Part shown: positions 46,452 to 55,935 of the stretch, one piece after another
Layout of the letters: the number at the start of each line of letters is the position of its first letter
How positions within the stretch are numbered: the stretch's first letter is position 1
Notes under the pieces: generated by a model
What the model was told of the DNA's origin: nothing
The model's database searches: none
Seen by the model: the letters and a program-made list of their open reading frames with translations, nothing else
Source: Streptomyces cellostaticus
Lineage (GTDB): Bacteria; Actinomycetota; Actinomycetes; Streptomycetales; Streptomycetaceae
Reading direction: 5' to 3'
DNA length: 64,000 nucleotides
Assembly (NCBI RefSeq): GCF_001513965.1
Contig: NZ_KQ948015.1
Coordinates: forward strand, 1-64,000
Made by a program: the position numbers and the translations under genes

Positions 46452-48911
46452 GTGGAGATGGCCGGCAAGCAGGACGCGCCCACTGCCGCTGCCGTGGTGG
46501 ACCCGGACGGCAAGGTGAGCGGCTGGAGCGACGGGGGCCGACTGCTGCTGGGCTGGACGGCGGAGGACACCGTCGGCCGCCCCGTGACCGACCTGCTGGT
46601 CGATCCCCCGCCACCCGGCTTCCCCGAGGGCTACGGCGCCGGCCCCGACCCCACGGGTTTCATCGCCCTGCGGCACCGGGACGGTTCCACGGTGGACGCC
46701 GTGGTGACGACTCACCCGCTGTTCGGCCCCGACGGGCGGGCACTGGGGCACGCGATGACCGTCCAGCGCTGGGGACGGCGCCCGGTGATCGCCGACCGGG
46801 CCTTTGAGCAGTGCCCCTTCGCTCTGGGCGTTTACGACCCTGATCTGCGGTTCCTGTGGATCAACGCCTCCTCGGGCCGGGTGATCGCACACTCCGAGGA
46901 GCAAGTGCTCGGTAAGAAGTACCGCGAGGTGCTTCCCGAATTCGACCGCTCGCTGTTTCCGGAAAGGGACGACAAGCCCTACACCGACCAGCTCTCCGAA
47001 GTGGCGAGGACGGGCAAGCCCGCGCGTCTCATCACCGTCTTCCGCCCGCACGGCAGTAACTACGCCAACGCCTGGGCCACCAGCATCTGGCCCGTCCGGG
47101 ATGACGAGGGCAGGGTCCGCGCGGTCGCCAACTGGGGATTCGACATGAGCGCCGAGTACTGGGCCCGGCAGCGCCTGCTCATGCTCAACGAGGCCAGCGG
47201 TGGCATCGGCCGGACACTCGACGTGATCGGCACCGCCCAGGAACTGGCCGGCGCCGCCGTTCCGGGATTCGTCGACCTCGTCACCGTGGATCTCTTCGAC
47301 GAGGTGCTGCGCGGAGAGGAACCACCCTCCGCGTCCGCGTTCACCCCCGGCGAGACGATCGCACTCAGCCGTGCCGCCCAGCACAGTGCGAAGGAGGACA
47401 CCGATCGGGCTCCCGGGCCCACGACGCCGGTCAGCCACGCTCCCGGTTCCGTCGCCGCCCGCTGCATGGCCACAGGCAGGTCCACGGTTGAGCTCGCCGC
47501 TGAGCCCGGCGAGGGCGGCGAATGGGCCTTCGGGCCCGGGCTCGCCGCCGACCCTGCCCACTGGCCACCGGGCAACCCGTTGATCGACGGGTCCATCGCC
47601 GCGGACGGGCTGACCGGCCGGATCACCGTGCCGCTCCGGGCGCGCGGCGCGCTGCTCGGGGTCGTCACCTTCTCCCGCCTCGACCGGCCCGAGGCCTTCA
47701 CCGCCGACGACCTGATCCTCGCCCAGGAGCTGACCGCCAAGGCAGCCGTCGCCATCGACAACGCCCGCCGGTACTCGCGCGAGCGCACGACCGCGCTGAC
47801 CCTGCAACGCAGCCTGCTGCCGCAGGGGTTGCCGAACCAGGAGGCGGTCGAGGTGTCATTCCGCTACCTGCCCGGCGGGACCGGCGTGGAAGTGGGCGGT
47901 GACTGGTTCGACGTCATTCCGCTGTCCGGCGCCCGGGTCGCCCTGGTCGTCGGCGATGTCGTCGGTCACGGCCTGCACGCCTCGGCCAGCATGGGCCGGC
48001 TGCGGACGGCGGTCCGCACCCTCGCCGACGTGGACCTGCCGCCGGACGAGCTGCTGACCCACCTGGACGACCTGGTCCTCCACCTCGCCAGCGACCTCCA
48101 GTCCACCGGCCACGTCCAGCCGACCGGCGAGTCCGGGGCCACCTGCCTGTACACCGTCTACGACCCTGTCTCCCGACGCTTCACGCTGGCGAGCGCCGGC
48201 CATCCCCTGCCGCTGATCATCTCCCCGGACGGCGCAAGGACACCTGTACCCGCACAGCCGGGACCGCCGCTCGGCATCGGTGGGCTGCCGTTCGAGGCCA
48301 CCGAGCTCGAGCTGCCCGAGGGCAGCCTGCTCGCCCTCTACACCGACGGACTGGTGCAAAGCCGTGAGCGCGACGTCGACCAGGGGATCGCCGAACTGCA
48401 GCGGATCCTGAACCACTCGGCCACCTCGCTGGAGGCCCTGTGCGACACGGTGATGGACGCCATGCTCCCCGAACGCCTCACCGACGACGCCGCCCTGTTG
48501 CTCGCTCGCACTCACGCGCTGGATCCCCACCACATCGCCGACTGGGACGTCGAACCCGACTTCGCGCAGGTGCCACGCGCCAGGCAGTTCGTCGTCGACC
48601 AGGTGGACGCCTGGGGCCTGGGGGAGGCGGCGTTCGTCACCGAGCTGGTCGTCAGCGAGCTGGTCACCAACGCCATCAGATACGGCGAGCCGCCGATCAA
48701 GCTGCGGCTGATTCGCGATACCTCCCTGATCTGCGAGGTCTCCGACGCCAGCAACACTGCTCCGCACCTGCGCCGGGCCCGCGCCTTCGACGAGGGCGGC
48801 CGGGGCCTGTTGCTCGTCGCCCAGCTCACTCAAGGGTGGGGCACCCGGCACACCACCAACGGCAAGACGATCTGGTGCGCGCAGACCCTCCCCCAGCCTG
48901 AGCCGCACTGA
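46452..48911 (+). CDS. PAS-PAS-GAF-SpoIIE phosphatase with C-terminal histidine-kinase-like ATPase
   Basis: A multidomain sensor of 819 aa. PAS domains lie at about 10-85 and 115-235 (FALGVYDPDLRFLWINASSG). A GAF domain covers about 250-445. A PP2C/SpoIIE phosphatase (about 460-690) has the metal Asp in VGGDWFDVIPL and VGDVVGHGLHASASMG, then ASAGHPLPLI, ALYTDGLVQSR and TDDAALLLA. An anti-sigma-type ATPase domain (about 700-815) carries ELVVSELVTNAIRYG and GGRGLLLVAQL. Such proteins dephosphorylate an anti-anti-sigma factor and may also bind it through the ATPase, tuning a stress sigma factor. No STAS partner is nearby. GTG 46452 was chosen for its GGAGG spacing; ATG 46458 is possible. Confidence 0.92.
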   Translation: MEMAGKQDAPTAAAVVDPDGKVSGWSDGGRLLLGWTAEDTVGRPVTDLLVDPPPPGFPEGYGAGPDPTGFIALRHRDGSTVDAVVTTHPLFGPDGRALGHAMTVQRWGRRPVIADRAFEQCPFALGVYDPDLRFLWINASSGRVIAHSEEQVLGKKYREVLPEFDRSLFPERDDKPYTDQLSEVARTGKPARLITVFRPHGSNYANAWATSIWPVRDDEGRVRAVANWGFDMSAEYWARQRLLMLNEASGGIGRTLDVIGTAQELAGAAVPGFVDLVTVDLFDEVLRGEEPPSASAFTPGETIALSRAAQHSAKEDTDRAPGPTTPVSHAPGSVAARCMATGRSTVELAAEPGEGGEWAFGPGLAADPAHWPPGNPLIDGSIAADGLTGRITVPLRARGALLGVVTFSRLDRPEAFTADDLILAQELTAKAAVAIDNARRYSRERTTALTLQRSLLPQGLPNQEAVEVSFRYLPGGTGVEVGGDWFDVIPLSGARVALVVGDVVGHGLHASASMGRLRTAVRTLADVDLPPDELLTHLDDLVLHLASDLQSTGHVQPTGESGATCLYTVYDPVSRRFTLASAGHPLPLIISPDGARTPVPAQPGPPLGIGGLPFEATELELPEGSLLALYTDGLVQSRERDVDQGIAELQRILNHSATSLEALCDTVMDAMLPERLTDDAALLLARTHALDPHHIADWDVEPDFAQVPRARQFVVDQVDAWGLGEAAFVTELVVSELVTNAIRYGEPPIKLRLIRDTSLICEVSDASNTAPHLRRARAFDEGGRGLLLVAQLTQGWGTRHTTNGKTIWCAQTLPQPEPH

Positions 48912-49030
48912 GATCCAGGCCCACGGACCGTCGCCGGCCGCGCGGCAGGGCACGGCAACGGCGCTGCATGTCGGTGCGGGAGCCCGCCGCCTCGCGAGGG
49001 ACCTGTGGTGCTCTTGGGTGGCCGGTGCTG

Positions 49031-50599
49031 TCACCAGCCTGTCGGCAGACCGGCGATGAACGAGGTGAGCCGGTCGGCGATGAGTCGGTCGTCGTGGGCC
49101 GAGTAGTGCCAGTCGCAGCCGAGGAAGTCCAGGCCCGAGTCGTCGAGGAACCAGTAGCGGACCCGGCTGTCGCCCACGTCGTTGCGCGCCTTGACCACCT
49201 GCTGGACATGGCCGGCGTACTGGCCGGCGCCCACCGCCACGATGGTCGTGTCGGCCCCGTAGCGCGTGCGCAGCTTCTGGATGAAGTCGCCGTAGGCGCT
49301 GCGGTAGGCGGCCGCGAGGCTCTCGGGCGTCCATGGCTCGCCGGGGTTGATGGCGGTCGAGAAGTCGTTGGTGCCGAGGTTGACCACCACGACCTGGGGG
49401 CGCCAGGTACCGGGGTTCTGCCAGACGTCGCCGGACACGTTCAGCAAGGCACGGTCGTAGAAGGTCCGGTACGTGACGTCCGTCCGGCCTCCGTTGTAGT
49501 TGCGCACCATGCCGAGGCCCGAGTAGCCGTTGATCTGGTAGTCGGCGTTCAGTTGCCGGGCGGTGAGGGCGCCGTAGCTCACATCGGAGTTGGTGTTCCG
49601 CTTGAGCTGGTCCGAGGTGCAGGTGCGGGAGGTCGACAGGTTGCCGTAGCCGACCGTGAGGGAGTCGCCGACGAACTCGATCTGGCGGTTGCGGGGGGCC
49701 GGTTTGCTCAGTACGGCACCGCCGGGCGCGGCGACGAAGCCCCCGAAGGTGCTGGTGTCTCCTGGGGTGTCGTTGCGCTTGACGAGCCGGACGGTGTGCG
49801 TGCTGTTCGACAGGCCGTTGATCCAGTGCGTGGTGTTGCCGGGCGTGACGAGCGTGGCGACGGTGGCTCCGTCGATCTGGACGTCGTAGTCGGCGGCCGA
49901 GTCGTTGAGCACAATGCCGACGCCGGTGCCGCTGACGCGGCCCTCGAAGTACACGCCGGGCCAGCTGTACTGCACCGTGTTTCCGGAATCCTTGACCCGC
50001 CCCGCGGTGTGCACCTGCGCCAGCACTCCCGTCGCGCGGACCAGTTGCCACTGCTGGTTGGCCCCGCCCCAGTCGGCGTACTGCACGACCTTGGCGCCGT
50101 CCGCGGTGGAGGCGTTCTCGACCTCGACGGCCCTGCCGCTGTTGCGGTTGATCAGCCGGACGTAACCGTCCGGGGAATCGGCCAGCCGGAACTGCTGGTT
50201 GGTGCCGCCCGCGTCGCTCCACTGCGCGATGTCCGCGTGGTCGGCGGTGGAGTAGTTGAGGACGTCCAGCACCTTGCCGGAGTGCTGCGCCTTGAGCCGG
50301 TAGTAGCCGCCGCCCGAGTCGACGAACTGGAACCGCTGGTTGGCGCCATCGGTGCGGGGCCACTGCGTGAGGCTCGCCCCGTCGGCCGTGCTCGCGCCCG
50401 CCACGTCGAGCACCTTGCCGCTGCCACGGTTGACCAGCACGTACCACGCGCTCGTGTCCACGGCGGCCGCCTGCGCCGTCCCGGCGGCGCCCAACCCTGC
50501 CATCAGCGCCATCATCAGGGCGGTCACCACGGTGAGCGCCCCCGTACGCCTCCCGCATCTCCGCCACGGAACCCTGAATGTCATATACATGCCCTTCAT
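49031..50599 (-). CDS. secreted CBM13-CE2 acetyl-xylan esterase-like SGNH hydrolase
   Basis: Removes acetyl groups from xylan or related polymers. A signal peptide with a basic start and GLGAAGTAQA cleavage region comes first. A three-repeat ricin CBM13 (to about residue 185) is nearly identical to that of the GH62 enzyme at 10163. A CE2-type jelly roll follows (YFEGRVSGTGVGIVLND, DVQIDGATVATL), then the SGNH domain with IEFVGDSLTVGYGN (Ser), GYSGLGMVRNYNG (Gly), NLGTNDFS (Asn) and LGCDWHYSAHDDR (Asp-His near the end). ATG 50599 follows AAGGAG. 522 aa. Confidence 0.9.
   Translation of the reverse strand: MKGMYMTFRVPWRRCGRRTGALTVVTALMMALMAGLGAAGTAQAAAVDTSAWYVLVNRGSGKVLDVAGASTADGASLTQWPRTDGANQRFQFVDSGGGYYRLKAQHSGKVLDVLNYSTADHADIAQWSDAGGTNQQFRLADSPDGYVRLINRNSGRAVEVENASTADGAKVVQYADWGGANQQWQLVRATGVLAQVHTAGRVKDSGNTVQYSWPGVYFEGRVSGTGVGIVLNDSAADYDVQIDGATVATLVTPGNTTHWINGLSNSTHTVRLVKRNDTPGDTSTFGGFVAAPGGAVLSKPAPRNRQIEFVGDSLTVGYGNLSTSRTCTSDQLKRNTNSDVSYGALTARQLNADYQINGYSGLGMVRNYNGGRTDVTYRTFYDRALLNVSGDVWQNPGTWRPQVVVVNLGTNDFSTAINPGEPWTPESLAAAYRSAYGDFIQKLRTRYGADTTIVAVGAGQYAGHVQQVVKARNDVGDSRVRYWFLDDSGLDFLGCDWHYSAHDDRLIADRLTSFIAGLPTGW
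50040..50500 (-). repeat. CBM13-coding segment, near-identical copy 2
   Basis: Direct-repeat partner of 11140-11600, same strand. Differences by eye are scattered silent or conservative changes. The copies are fused to different catalytic domains (GH62 and CE2). Confidence 0.8.
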
Positions 50600-50746
50600 A
50601 GGTGTCTCCTTCCCTGAGTCCGTCAGCCCGCTCCCCTCGGGGCGTCCCCGAGGCAGGGCCCGGCCGAGCCGAGATCCGATCCATTGACCGGCACTGGCGT
50701 TGCAGATCACCTGCGAGCGGCGGGCGTCATCGGCGGTCGCGGCCGA

Positions 50747-50955
50747 TCACGCGTCCATCGAGAGGCATGGGGATGGCCACCAGGAGTCTCTGTCGCGTAC
50801 ACCCGAGGTGGCGATGGTGGCGTGCTTTCGGACCTGACGTCTCAGGTGCCGAGGCGAGCTGAGGAACGCGCCGGATCCGGCAGTGCGGGCCTTGCCCACG
50901 GCGGAGGCGGCGAGGACAGCAGCCAGCAGTATGTGACACACCGTCAGCAACTTGG
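50747..50955 (-). pseudogene. N-terminal scrap of a MauE/DoxX-like membrane protein
   Basis: The reading LLTVCHILLAAVLAASAVGKAR resembles the first transmembrane helix of MauE-type proteins, followed by a few residues (LSSPRHLRRQVRKHA) and unrelated sequence. The three further helices and the Cys pair are absent. Confidence 0.4.
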
Positions 50956-51025
50956 CGTTGGGCTTCTCTGCGGGATGCGGTGCGGTCCCCCAAGGCAGCG
51001 CGACGAGACCGGGCTGGACATGGCC

Positions 51026-51599
51026 TCACTCCGCCGTCAACTGTCGGTGAGGCCGCCCCAGGCAGGGATCGGGCTCGGCGCCCAGCTCGCGCCGGAAGAC
51101 GGATCGCGTCTGCTCGAAGGCGTCCGTCACCCGGAAGCGAGCGGAGCGGGCCGTCGGCCCTGCCGTACCGCTCCACCCCCATAGCGGCGCGGTCCGCACT
51201 CCACAGGGTCCATGCGGCGGCGGTGAGTTCGCCAGGGCGGGACGGGCCGATGGCGACCGCAGCCCACCCGCGGCCGGCGAGGCGTGCGAACCCGAAACGA
51301 ATGGTCACGTCCGAGCTTGCCAGAAGCGCGTATCCGCCCTGATGACTGGTCAAGGGAGTGGACACCGGGAGGTTGCGGCGCAGGAGGCGGGCGTACGAGC
51401 GCCGGTCGCCGACGGCGTAGCGGGGCGGTTCACCCACCCACAGGCCGTCCGTAAGCGCGTCGAGAGGCACCGCACGCCCGGGCCGGAGCAGGAGCGCGGC
51501 GAGGAGCGCGCTCGGCTCGGTACTGCGGAGCAGCCCCGAGTTGGCGTCGCCGCGGATCTCGATCGCTCCCAACCTGCGTATCAGCGTTGCTGCCTGCAC
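51026..51599 (-). pseudogene. SARP-family activator, internally deleted and frameshifted
   Basis: From GTG 51599 the DNA-binding half of a Streptomyces antibiotic regulatory protein is readable (ALLAALLLRPGRAVPLDALTDGLW, SYARLLRRNLP, LTSHQGGYALLAS). The bacterial transcriptional activation domain is reduced to a final helix in another frame (DAFEQTRSVFRRELGAEPDP, then PHRQLTAE and a stop at 51026). Everything between is lost. SARPs normally switch on a biosynthetic cluster; none is adjacent. Confidence 0.75.
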
Positions 51600-51693
51600 G
51601 TGCCCTCCCGTCGGTGACGCGCCGCCGGCTCGGAGAAGGCGTCTGGTCACTCTGGGCGCTCCGGACGCGATACTCCCGGCGCACACCATATTG

Positions 51694-51707
51694 TCGAAGC
51701 GCTTCGA
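51694..51707. promoter_or_regulatory. orphan operator TCGAAGCGCTTCGA
   Basis: The same perfect 14-bp palindrome as at 42449 and 42606, but now between the SARP and FtsX remnants with no intact sugar gene beside it. It may mark the former promoter of a deleted member of the regulon. Confidence 0.65.
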
Positions 51708-51815
51708 ATGTAACCGTGCTGCGACACTTCGCATCTCAGGTCCGTCAGCATGAGGGGGGCGGACGATCGGCGAACACGGCCCGCCGCCTCGACCTGCCGA
51801 CCGACCCGATGATGT

Positions 51816-52108
51816 TGGTGTCCAGCAAACGCGCGGAGACCTACGACTCCATCCGCACCGGCCTGTTCCTCAGTGCCGCCGCCGTGCAGACGGCGATCCC
51901 GATCGGTCTCGGCCTGGCGCTGGCCACGGCGGTCGGGCTGACACTGGGCGCGGTACTGCTGAAGATGACGGACAAGCCGGTGGGCGTCGTCTGGGCGAGC
52001 GTGCTGTCGATGACCGGCGTCGGCGCTGCCGTCGTCCTGCTGGTGACCTTGCTCAGCCTGCCGCCGCTGCTGTGGCTGCTGCGGCCGGACGGTCTACGCA
52101 CGGAGTAG
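51816..52108 (+). pseudogene. C-terminal end of an FtsX-type ABC permease
   Basis: The reading AETYDSIRTGLFLSAAAV joins directly to QTAIPIGLGLALATAVGLTLGAVLL and continues VVLLVTLLSLPPLLWLLRPDGLRTE to a stop. In intact FtsX-like permeases about 45 residues separate the first two parts, so there is an in-frame deletion as well as loss of the whole N-terminus. The final helices and DGLRTE ending are typical of Streptomyces antibiotic/peptide permeases. Confidence 0.7.
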
Positions 52109-52230
52109 GCCAGAGCCGCACCCGGCCCGCATGGCGAAGGCGGTACGGCGACTGGGTGCGGGGTCCGCGGAGGAGCCGGTGAGGACCTGGCTGCTACGGG
52201 CCATCCCCAGCTTGAGCGCGGTACGCTGCT

Positions 52231-52690
52231 TCAGTAGTTGAATACGGCGTCGCGGTGCAGGAAGACGAGCTCGTCGTCGACCGTACGCATGACCGTGAAG
52301 AGGCTCTCGGTGCCTTGCACCGGGCCCCGTTCACCCGACGGTACCTGGTCGAGCAAACTCCCCCCCGCCCCGCCGGAGCAGCTGCTGCTTGACGGGCGTG
52401 TCACGGAACAGTTCGAGGCCGGCGTCACCGATCACCGCGCACGGGGCGAGGACGAAGACCTGGCGGCCGTGTCTACCTCGGGCCCGAGGACGTAGGCCGC
52501 TTTCCGGTAGACCGAGAAGCTGGGCCAGGCGGCCAGGGTGGGCTTGAGCTTGTGGCGGGCGAACAGCAGCCGGCCTTCGGCGGAGATCAACGCCTGGCCC
52601 ATGTAGAGGCTGCCGCCGCTGCGCTCGCGGTAGCCGCCGGCGACCGGGCGGCGGTGCAGCCCCATGCGGCCGACAGGTGTCCGTCGGTGC
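52231..52690 (-). pseudogene. nitrilase-family remnant plus an unknown 3' piece
   Basis: One frame reads GSLYMGQALISAEGRLLFARHKLKPT, jumps to AAWPSFSVYRKAAYVLGPEVDTAA, and the next frame continues RQVFVLAPCAVIGDAGLELF and TPVKQQLL. These are parts of a carbon-nitrogen hydrolase (nitrilase) in order, but the segment with the catalytic Lys and Cys (about 40 residues between KLKPT and AAWPS) is missing. From about 52330 down to the stop at 52231 a different scrap (TESLFTVMRTVDDELVFLHRDAVFNY) follows, which I do not recognise. Confidence 0.7.
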
Positions 52691-52832
52691 GCGCAGGACC
52701 GGATAGGTCAACTCATCGACATCGTACACATGCGTGCCATGCGGACGACGCCCACATACCCGGTGAGTCACCTTGTGAGTCAGCGTGCCTCGGTGACTTA
52801 CCTCTCGAAGCCGCGATGGTGCCGATGGCCTG

Positions 52833-53234
52833 TCACTCGTCCTGGCGGCTGCGGTCGTAGGCCGCCCGTGCCTCGCCGATGGCGGGGGCCGTGTGTTCCG
52901 CCCAGCGCCGTATCTCCTCCACGACGGGGCACATGGTCCCGCCCAGCGCGCTGAGTTCGTACTCCACGCGGATCGGCACCTCGGGGTAGGCCCGGCGGGT
53001 GACGAGCCCGTCCCGCTCCAGATCGCGCAGGGCCCGGGCCAGGACGTGCGGGCTCACTCCGAGGCGGGTCTTCAGGGCGTTGAACCGGGTGGGGCCGTCT
53101 TCGAGGGCGTGCACGATGAGCACGGTCCACCGGCTGGCCAGGCGTTCGAGCGCCTCCCGCACGGGGGCGCCCCTGCTATAGGCGTGCGTGTCACTCGGCT
53201 CTTCCTGGGTCACCTGAAAGTGACTTGATGACAT
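52833..53234 (-). CDS. HxlR-family transcriptional regulator
   Basis: A 133-residue MarR-like winged-helix protein: REALERLASRWTVLIVHALEDGPTRFNALKTRLGVSPHVLARALRDLERDGLVTR is the HxlR domain, and ELSALGGTMCPVVEEIRRWAEH is the dimer helix. The usual redox Cys near the N-terminus is absent; the only Cys is in TMCPV. ATG 53234 has GGAGAG upstream. HxlR genes usually face the gene they control; here the divergent side holds only a short, truncated frame. Confidence 0.88.
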   Translation of the reverse strand: MSSSHFQVTQEEPSDTHAYSRGAPVREALERLASRWTVLIVHALEDGPTRFNALKTRLGVSPHVLARALRDLERDGLVTRRAYPEVPIRVEYELSALGGTMCPVVEEIRRWAEHTAPAIGEARAAYDRSRQDE

Positions 53235-53583
53235 GAAACTCACTCTCCAACTCAACTTAATAAAACAGTCCGTGTTCGTGGTGACTCGGTACGGTGTCGC
53301 GGTCGTGGACGCGCCGCCCGCCTCCCGCGGCACGTTCAAGGAGGGCCATAGCTTCATGACTGACAAGCCGGTGAGTCACTCCCTCTTCAGTCACTCTCCT
53401 CTGGATCACGTGGGCGGGGTGACGGACTTCTACGACGCCGTCCGTATCGCCCACGACGCCATCCTGGAAAGAACATGCAGGTGATCGCCTTCAGTGACGC
53501 GGCCTCCGATGTCCGAGGTGCCCCTCCTTGCCTGTCGCCGATGCCGGGTACGCACCGGCGCACCCGGCATCGGCGGTCGCGGC
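53235..53583. other. HxlR upstream region with a truncated target gene
   Basis: A small plus-strand frame (ATG 53356 to 53484, 42 aa) begins MTDKPVSHS and ends VTDFYDAVRIAHDAILERTCR; it looks like the start of a gene cut after its first helix. Upstream, the AT-rich AACTTAATAAAACAG (53258-53272) is the likely divergent promoter zone. Two AGTCACTC copies (53374-53381, 53389-53396) lie inside the small frame. Confidence 0.4.
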
Positions 53584-55053
53584 TCAGATCGGGAAGTGGG
53601 CGCGACCGCGGGTCTGGGCCGTGACCCAGCGGGTGTCGGTGAACGCCTCGACGCCGGCCTGGCCGCCGAAGCGGCCGTAGCCGGAGTCCTTCACCCCGCC
53701 GAACGGGGCCTGGGGTTCGTCGGCGATCGACTGGTCGTTGACGTGGACGATTCCGGTACGCAGGCGTGAGGCCACTTCGAGACCTGCGCGCAGGTCCTCG
53801 GTGATGACACCGGCGGTCAGCCCGTAGGGGGTGTCGTTGGCCAGGGCGACCGCTTCGTCGGCGCTGTCGACCACGTGCACCACGGTGACCGGGCCGAAGG
53901 TCTCGTCGTAGTAGATCTTCATGTCCTTGGTGACACCGGTGAGCACCACCGGGCGGATCAGGGTGTCCGGTCCCTCGGGCCGGCCGGTGCCCGCGGCGAG
54001 GGTCGCTCCCCGGGCGAGGGCGTCCTCGACAAGCGCGGTGATGCGCTGTGCCGCACGGGAGTTGACGACGGGCCCGACGGCGGTGGCGGAGTCGGAAGGG
54101 TCGCCGCAGTTCAGCTGCGACACCCGGGCGGCGAGCTTCGCGGCGAACTCCTCGGCAAGCGAGCGGTGGACTATGAGCCGGTCCAGACACATGCAGATCT
54201 GGCCGGAGTTCATGAAGGAGCCGAAGACGGCCGCGTCGACGGCATACTCGACGTCCGCATCCTCCAGGACCACCAGGGCGTTCTTACCACCGAGTTCGAG
54301 GACTGCGGGCTTGAGGTGCTGGGCGGCCTGGACTCCGATGGCCCGGCCCACCTCGGTCGAGCCGGTGAAGTTGACCATGCGCACCCGCGGGTCCGCGATG
54401 AGCGCGCCGACCACGTCGGCGGCGTCCGCACGGTCGTTGGTGACGACGTTGAGCACGCCCGCGGGCAGTCCGGCCTCGTGCAGGACGTCGGCGATGAGCA
54501 GGCCACAGGCGATCGGGGCGTCCTCGCTGGGCTTCATCACGACGGTGTTGCCGACGGCGAGCGGCAGCGCGACCGCGCGCACTCCGAGGATCACGGGTGC
54601 GTTCCAGGGTGAGATGGCGGCGACGACGCCCTTGGGGACACGTGTCTGGGCGGAGATGACTCCGTCGGCGTCGGTCGCGAGCAACTGGCCGGTGGGCCGG
54701 CTGACGGCGGCGGCCGCTTCCAGCAGGATGTCGGTGGCGAGCCGGGCGTTGAAGGCCGCCCATGGGGCGGTGCCGCCGACTTCACCAGCCATGATCCGCA
54801 CGATGTCGTCGCTTCGGTCGGCCATCAGCCGGGCCGCCTCGAGGAAGATCTGCCGACGGGTGGCGGGCTTGGTGGCCGCCCACTGCGCGAAGGCGGCGTC
54901 GGCGGCGTCCACCGCCCGGGTCACGTCCTGGACGGTTGCGGCGGCGACCTCGGTGTAGACGCCCCCGGTCCAGGGATCGGTGTCGGGGGTGGTTCGGCCG
55001 GAAGAGGCGGGAACCTCGCGGCCGTTGATGATCAGGCCTCGGGTGGCGGACAC
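53584..55053 (-). CDS. aldehyde dehydrogenase (benzaldehyde/vanillin dehydrogenase-like)
   Basis: Family landmarks in 489 aa: ISPWNAPVILGVRAVALPLAVGNTVVMKPSE, VNFTGSTEVGRAI, the base Glu in LELGGKNALVVLEDAD, the nucleophile Cys in SGQICMCLDR, DETFGPVTVV and the C-terminal APFGGVKDSGYGRFGG. The ICMC context and KNALVVL block are those of aromatic aldehyde dehydrogenases (vanillin, benzaldehyde, salicylaldehyde). GTG 55053 starts it. It lies 141 bp downstream of the aquaporin on the same strand, and both may answer to the divergent IclR-type gene. Confidence 0.9.
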   Translation of the reverse strand: MSATRGLIINGREVPASSGRTTPDTDPWTGGVYTEVAAATVQDVTRAVDAADAAFAQWAATKPATRRQIFLEAARLMADRSDDIVRIMAGEVGGTAPWAAFNARLATDILLEAAAAVSRPTGQLLATDADGVISAQTRVPKGVVAAISPWNAPVILGVRAVALPLAVGNTVVMKPSEDAPIACGLLIADVLHEAGLPAGVLNVVTNDRADAADVVGALIADPRVRMVNFTGSTEVGRAIGVQAAQHLKPAVLELGGKNALVVLEDADVEYAVDAAVFGSFMNSGQICMCLDRLIVHRSLAEEFAAKLAARVSQLNCGDPSDSATAVGPVVNSRAAQRITALVEDALARGATLAAGTGRPEGPDTLIRPVVLTGVTKDMKIYYDETFGPVTVVHVVDSADEAVALANDTPYGLTAGVITEDLRAGLEVASRLRTGIVHVNDQSIADEPQAPFGGVKDSGYGRFGGQAGVEAFTDTRWVTAQTRGRAHFPI

Positions 55054-55194
55054 GGGCTGCTCCGGTTCAGTAGGTCGGACGTCGTGCGGTCAGGCAGTTG
55101 GTCGGTTGGCTGGTCGGGCGGGTCGGCTGGGCGAGAGCCGGGCCGCCGGACGCGAAAGAAGTCGGTCGGGTCGTGGCCGGTCGAGCGGAGGGCG

Positions 55195-55935
55195 TCAGGT
55201 CGTGGCCGGCTGGGCGGTGGCCGGGCCGCTGGTACGCAGGGCGCGGTGGGCCAGGCCCGCGAGGAGACCGGCGACGAGGGGCGAGAGCAGGTAGATCCAC
55301 AGGTGCGCGTACTGGCCGGAGAGCAGTGCGGGGCCGAAGGCGCGGGCCGGGTTGATGTTCGCGCCGGTGACCGTGCCGAGCGAGGCGATGACGAGGCCCA
55401 CTCCCACCGCGATGACGGCGGGGATCAGTGCGTGCAGCCGGGGGTGGCTCATCACCACGGCGACGGCCGCGAGGATGGCCACGAGTGCGGCGGTCTCGAT
55501 GAGGAACAGCGCCGTCGTACCGAGTCCGGGGGCCGGGGCGACCACGGCGTAGTGCATCCGGCCGACGGGGGCGCCCCACACCAGACGGGCGAGGGCGGGA
55601 CCGCTGACGGAGCCGGCCAGCTGGGCGGCGATGTAGGGCAGGACGGCGCGGGCCGGAAAGAGGCCGTCCGCCCAGAGGAAGACGGTGACGGCGGGGTTGA
55701 AGTGACCGCCGGAGGCGCGGCCGGTCGGGGCGTACATGAGTGCGGCGAGCAGCAGGGCCACCACGGCTCCGGCCGTGCCGAGCATGAGGTGGGGGTCTTT
55801 GATCGCCAGGGGCGAGTCAGGCAGGGCGAGCACACGGACCAGGCTGACCACGCCGAAGAAGAGCACGGTGGTCGACAGGAACTCGTAGCCGGTGTGGCGG
55901 GCGAGGTCCACCCGGCTACGGGAGGAAGAACTCAT
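55195..55935 (-). CDS. MIP-family channel (aquaporin/glycerol facilitator)
   Basis: Six-helix channel of 246 aa with both half-helix motifs: GGHFNPAVT (NPA at 80-82) and GANINPARAFGPAL (NPA at 195-197). The residues around the second NPA (NPARAFGP, not the Asp of glycerol facilitators at NPARD) argue for a water-type rather than a glycerol-type pore, while the spacer between helices is short. ATG 55935 follows GAGGA. Association with an aldehyde dehydrogenase and an IclR protein suggests passage of a small neutral metabolite, or an accessory role; undetermined. Confidence 0.88.
   Translation of the reverse strand: MSSSSRSRVDLARHTGYEFLSTTVLFFGVVSLVRVLALPDSPLAIKDPHLMLGTAGAVVALLLAALMYAPTGRASGGHFNPAVTVFLWADGLFPARAVLPYIAAQLAGSVSGPALARLVWGAPVGRMHYAVVAPAPGLGTTALFLIETAALVAILAAVAVVMSHPRLHALIPAVIAVGVGLVIASLGTVTGANINPARAFGPALLSGQYAHLWIYLLSPLVAGLLAGLAHRALRTSGPATAQPATT

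Noticed and set aside
53374..53396. AGTCACTC direct repeats as an HxlR operator
   Set aside because: They lie inside a small coding-like frame (Ser-His-Ser repeats) 140 bp from the HxlR start, so codon repetition explains them equally well.
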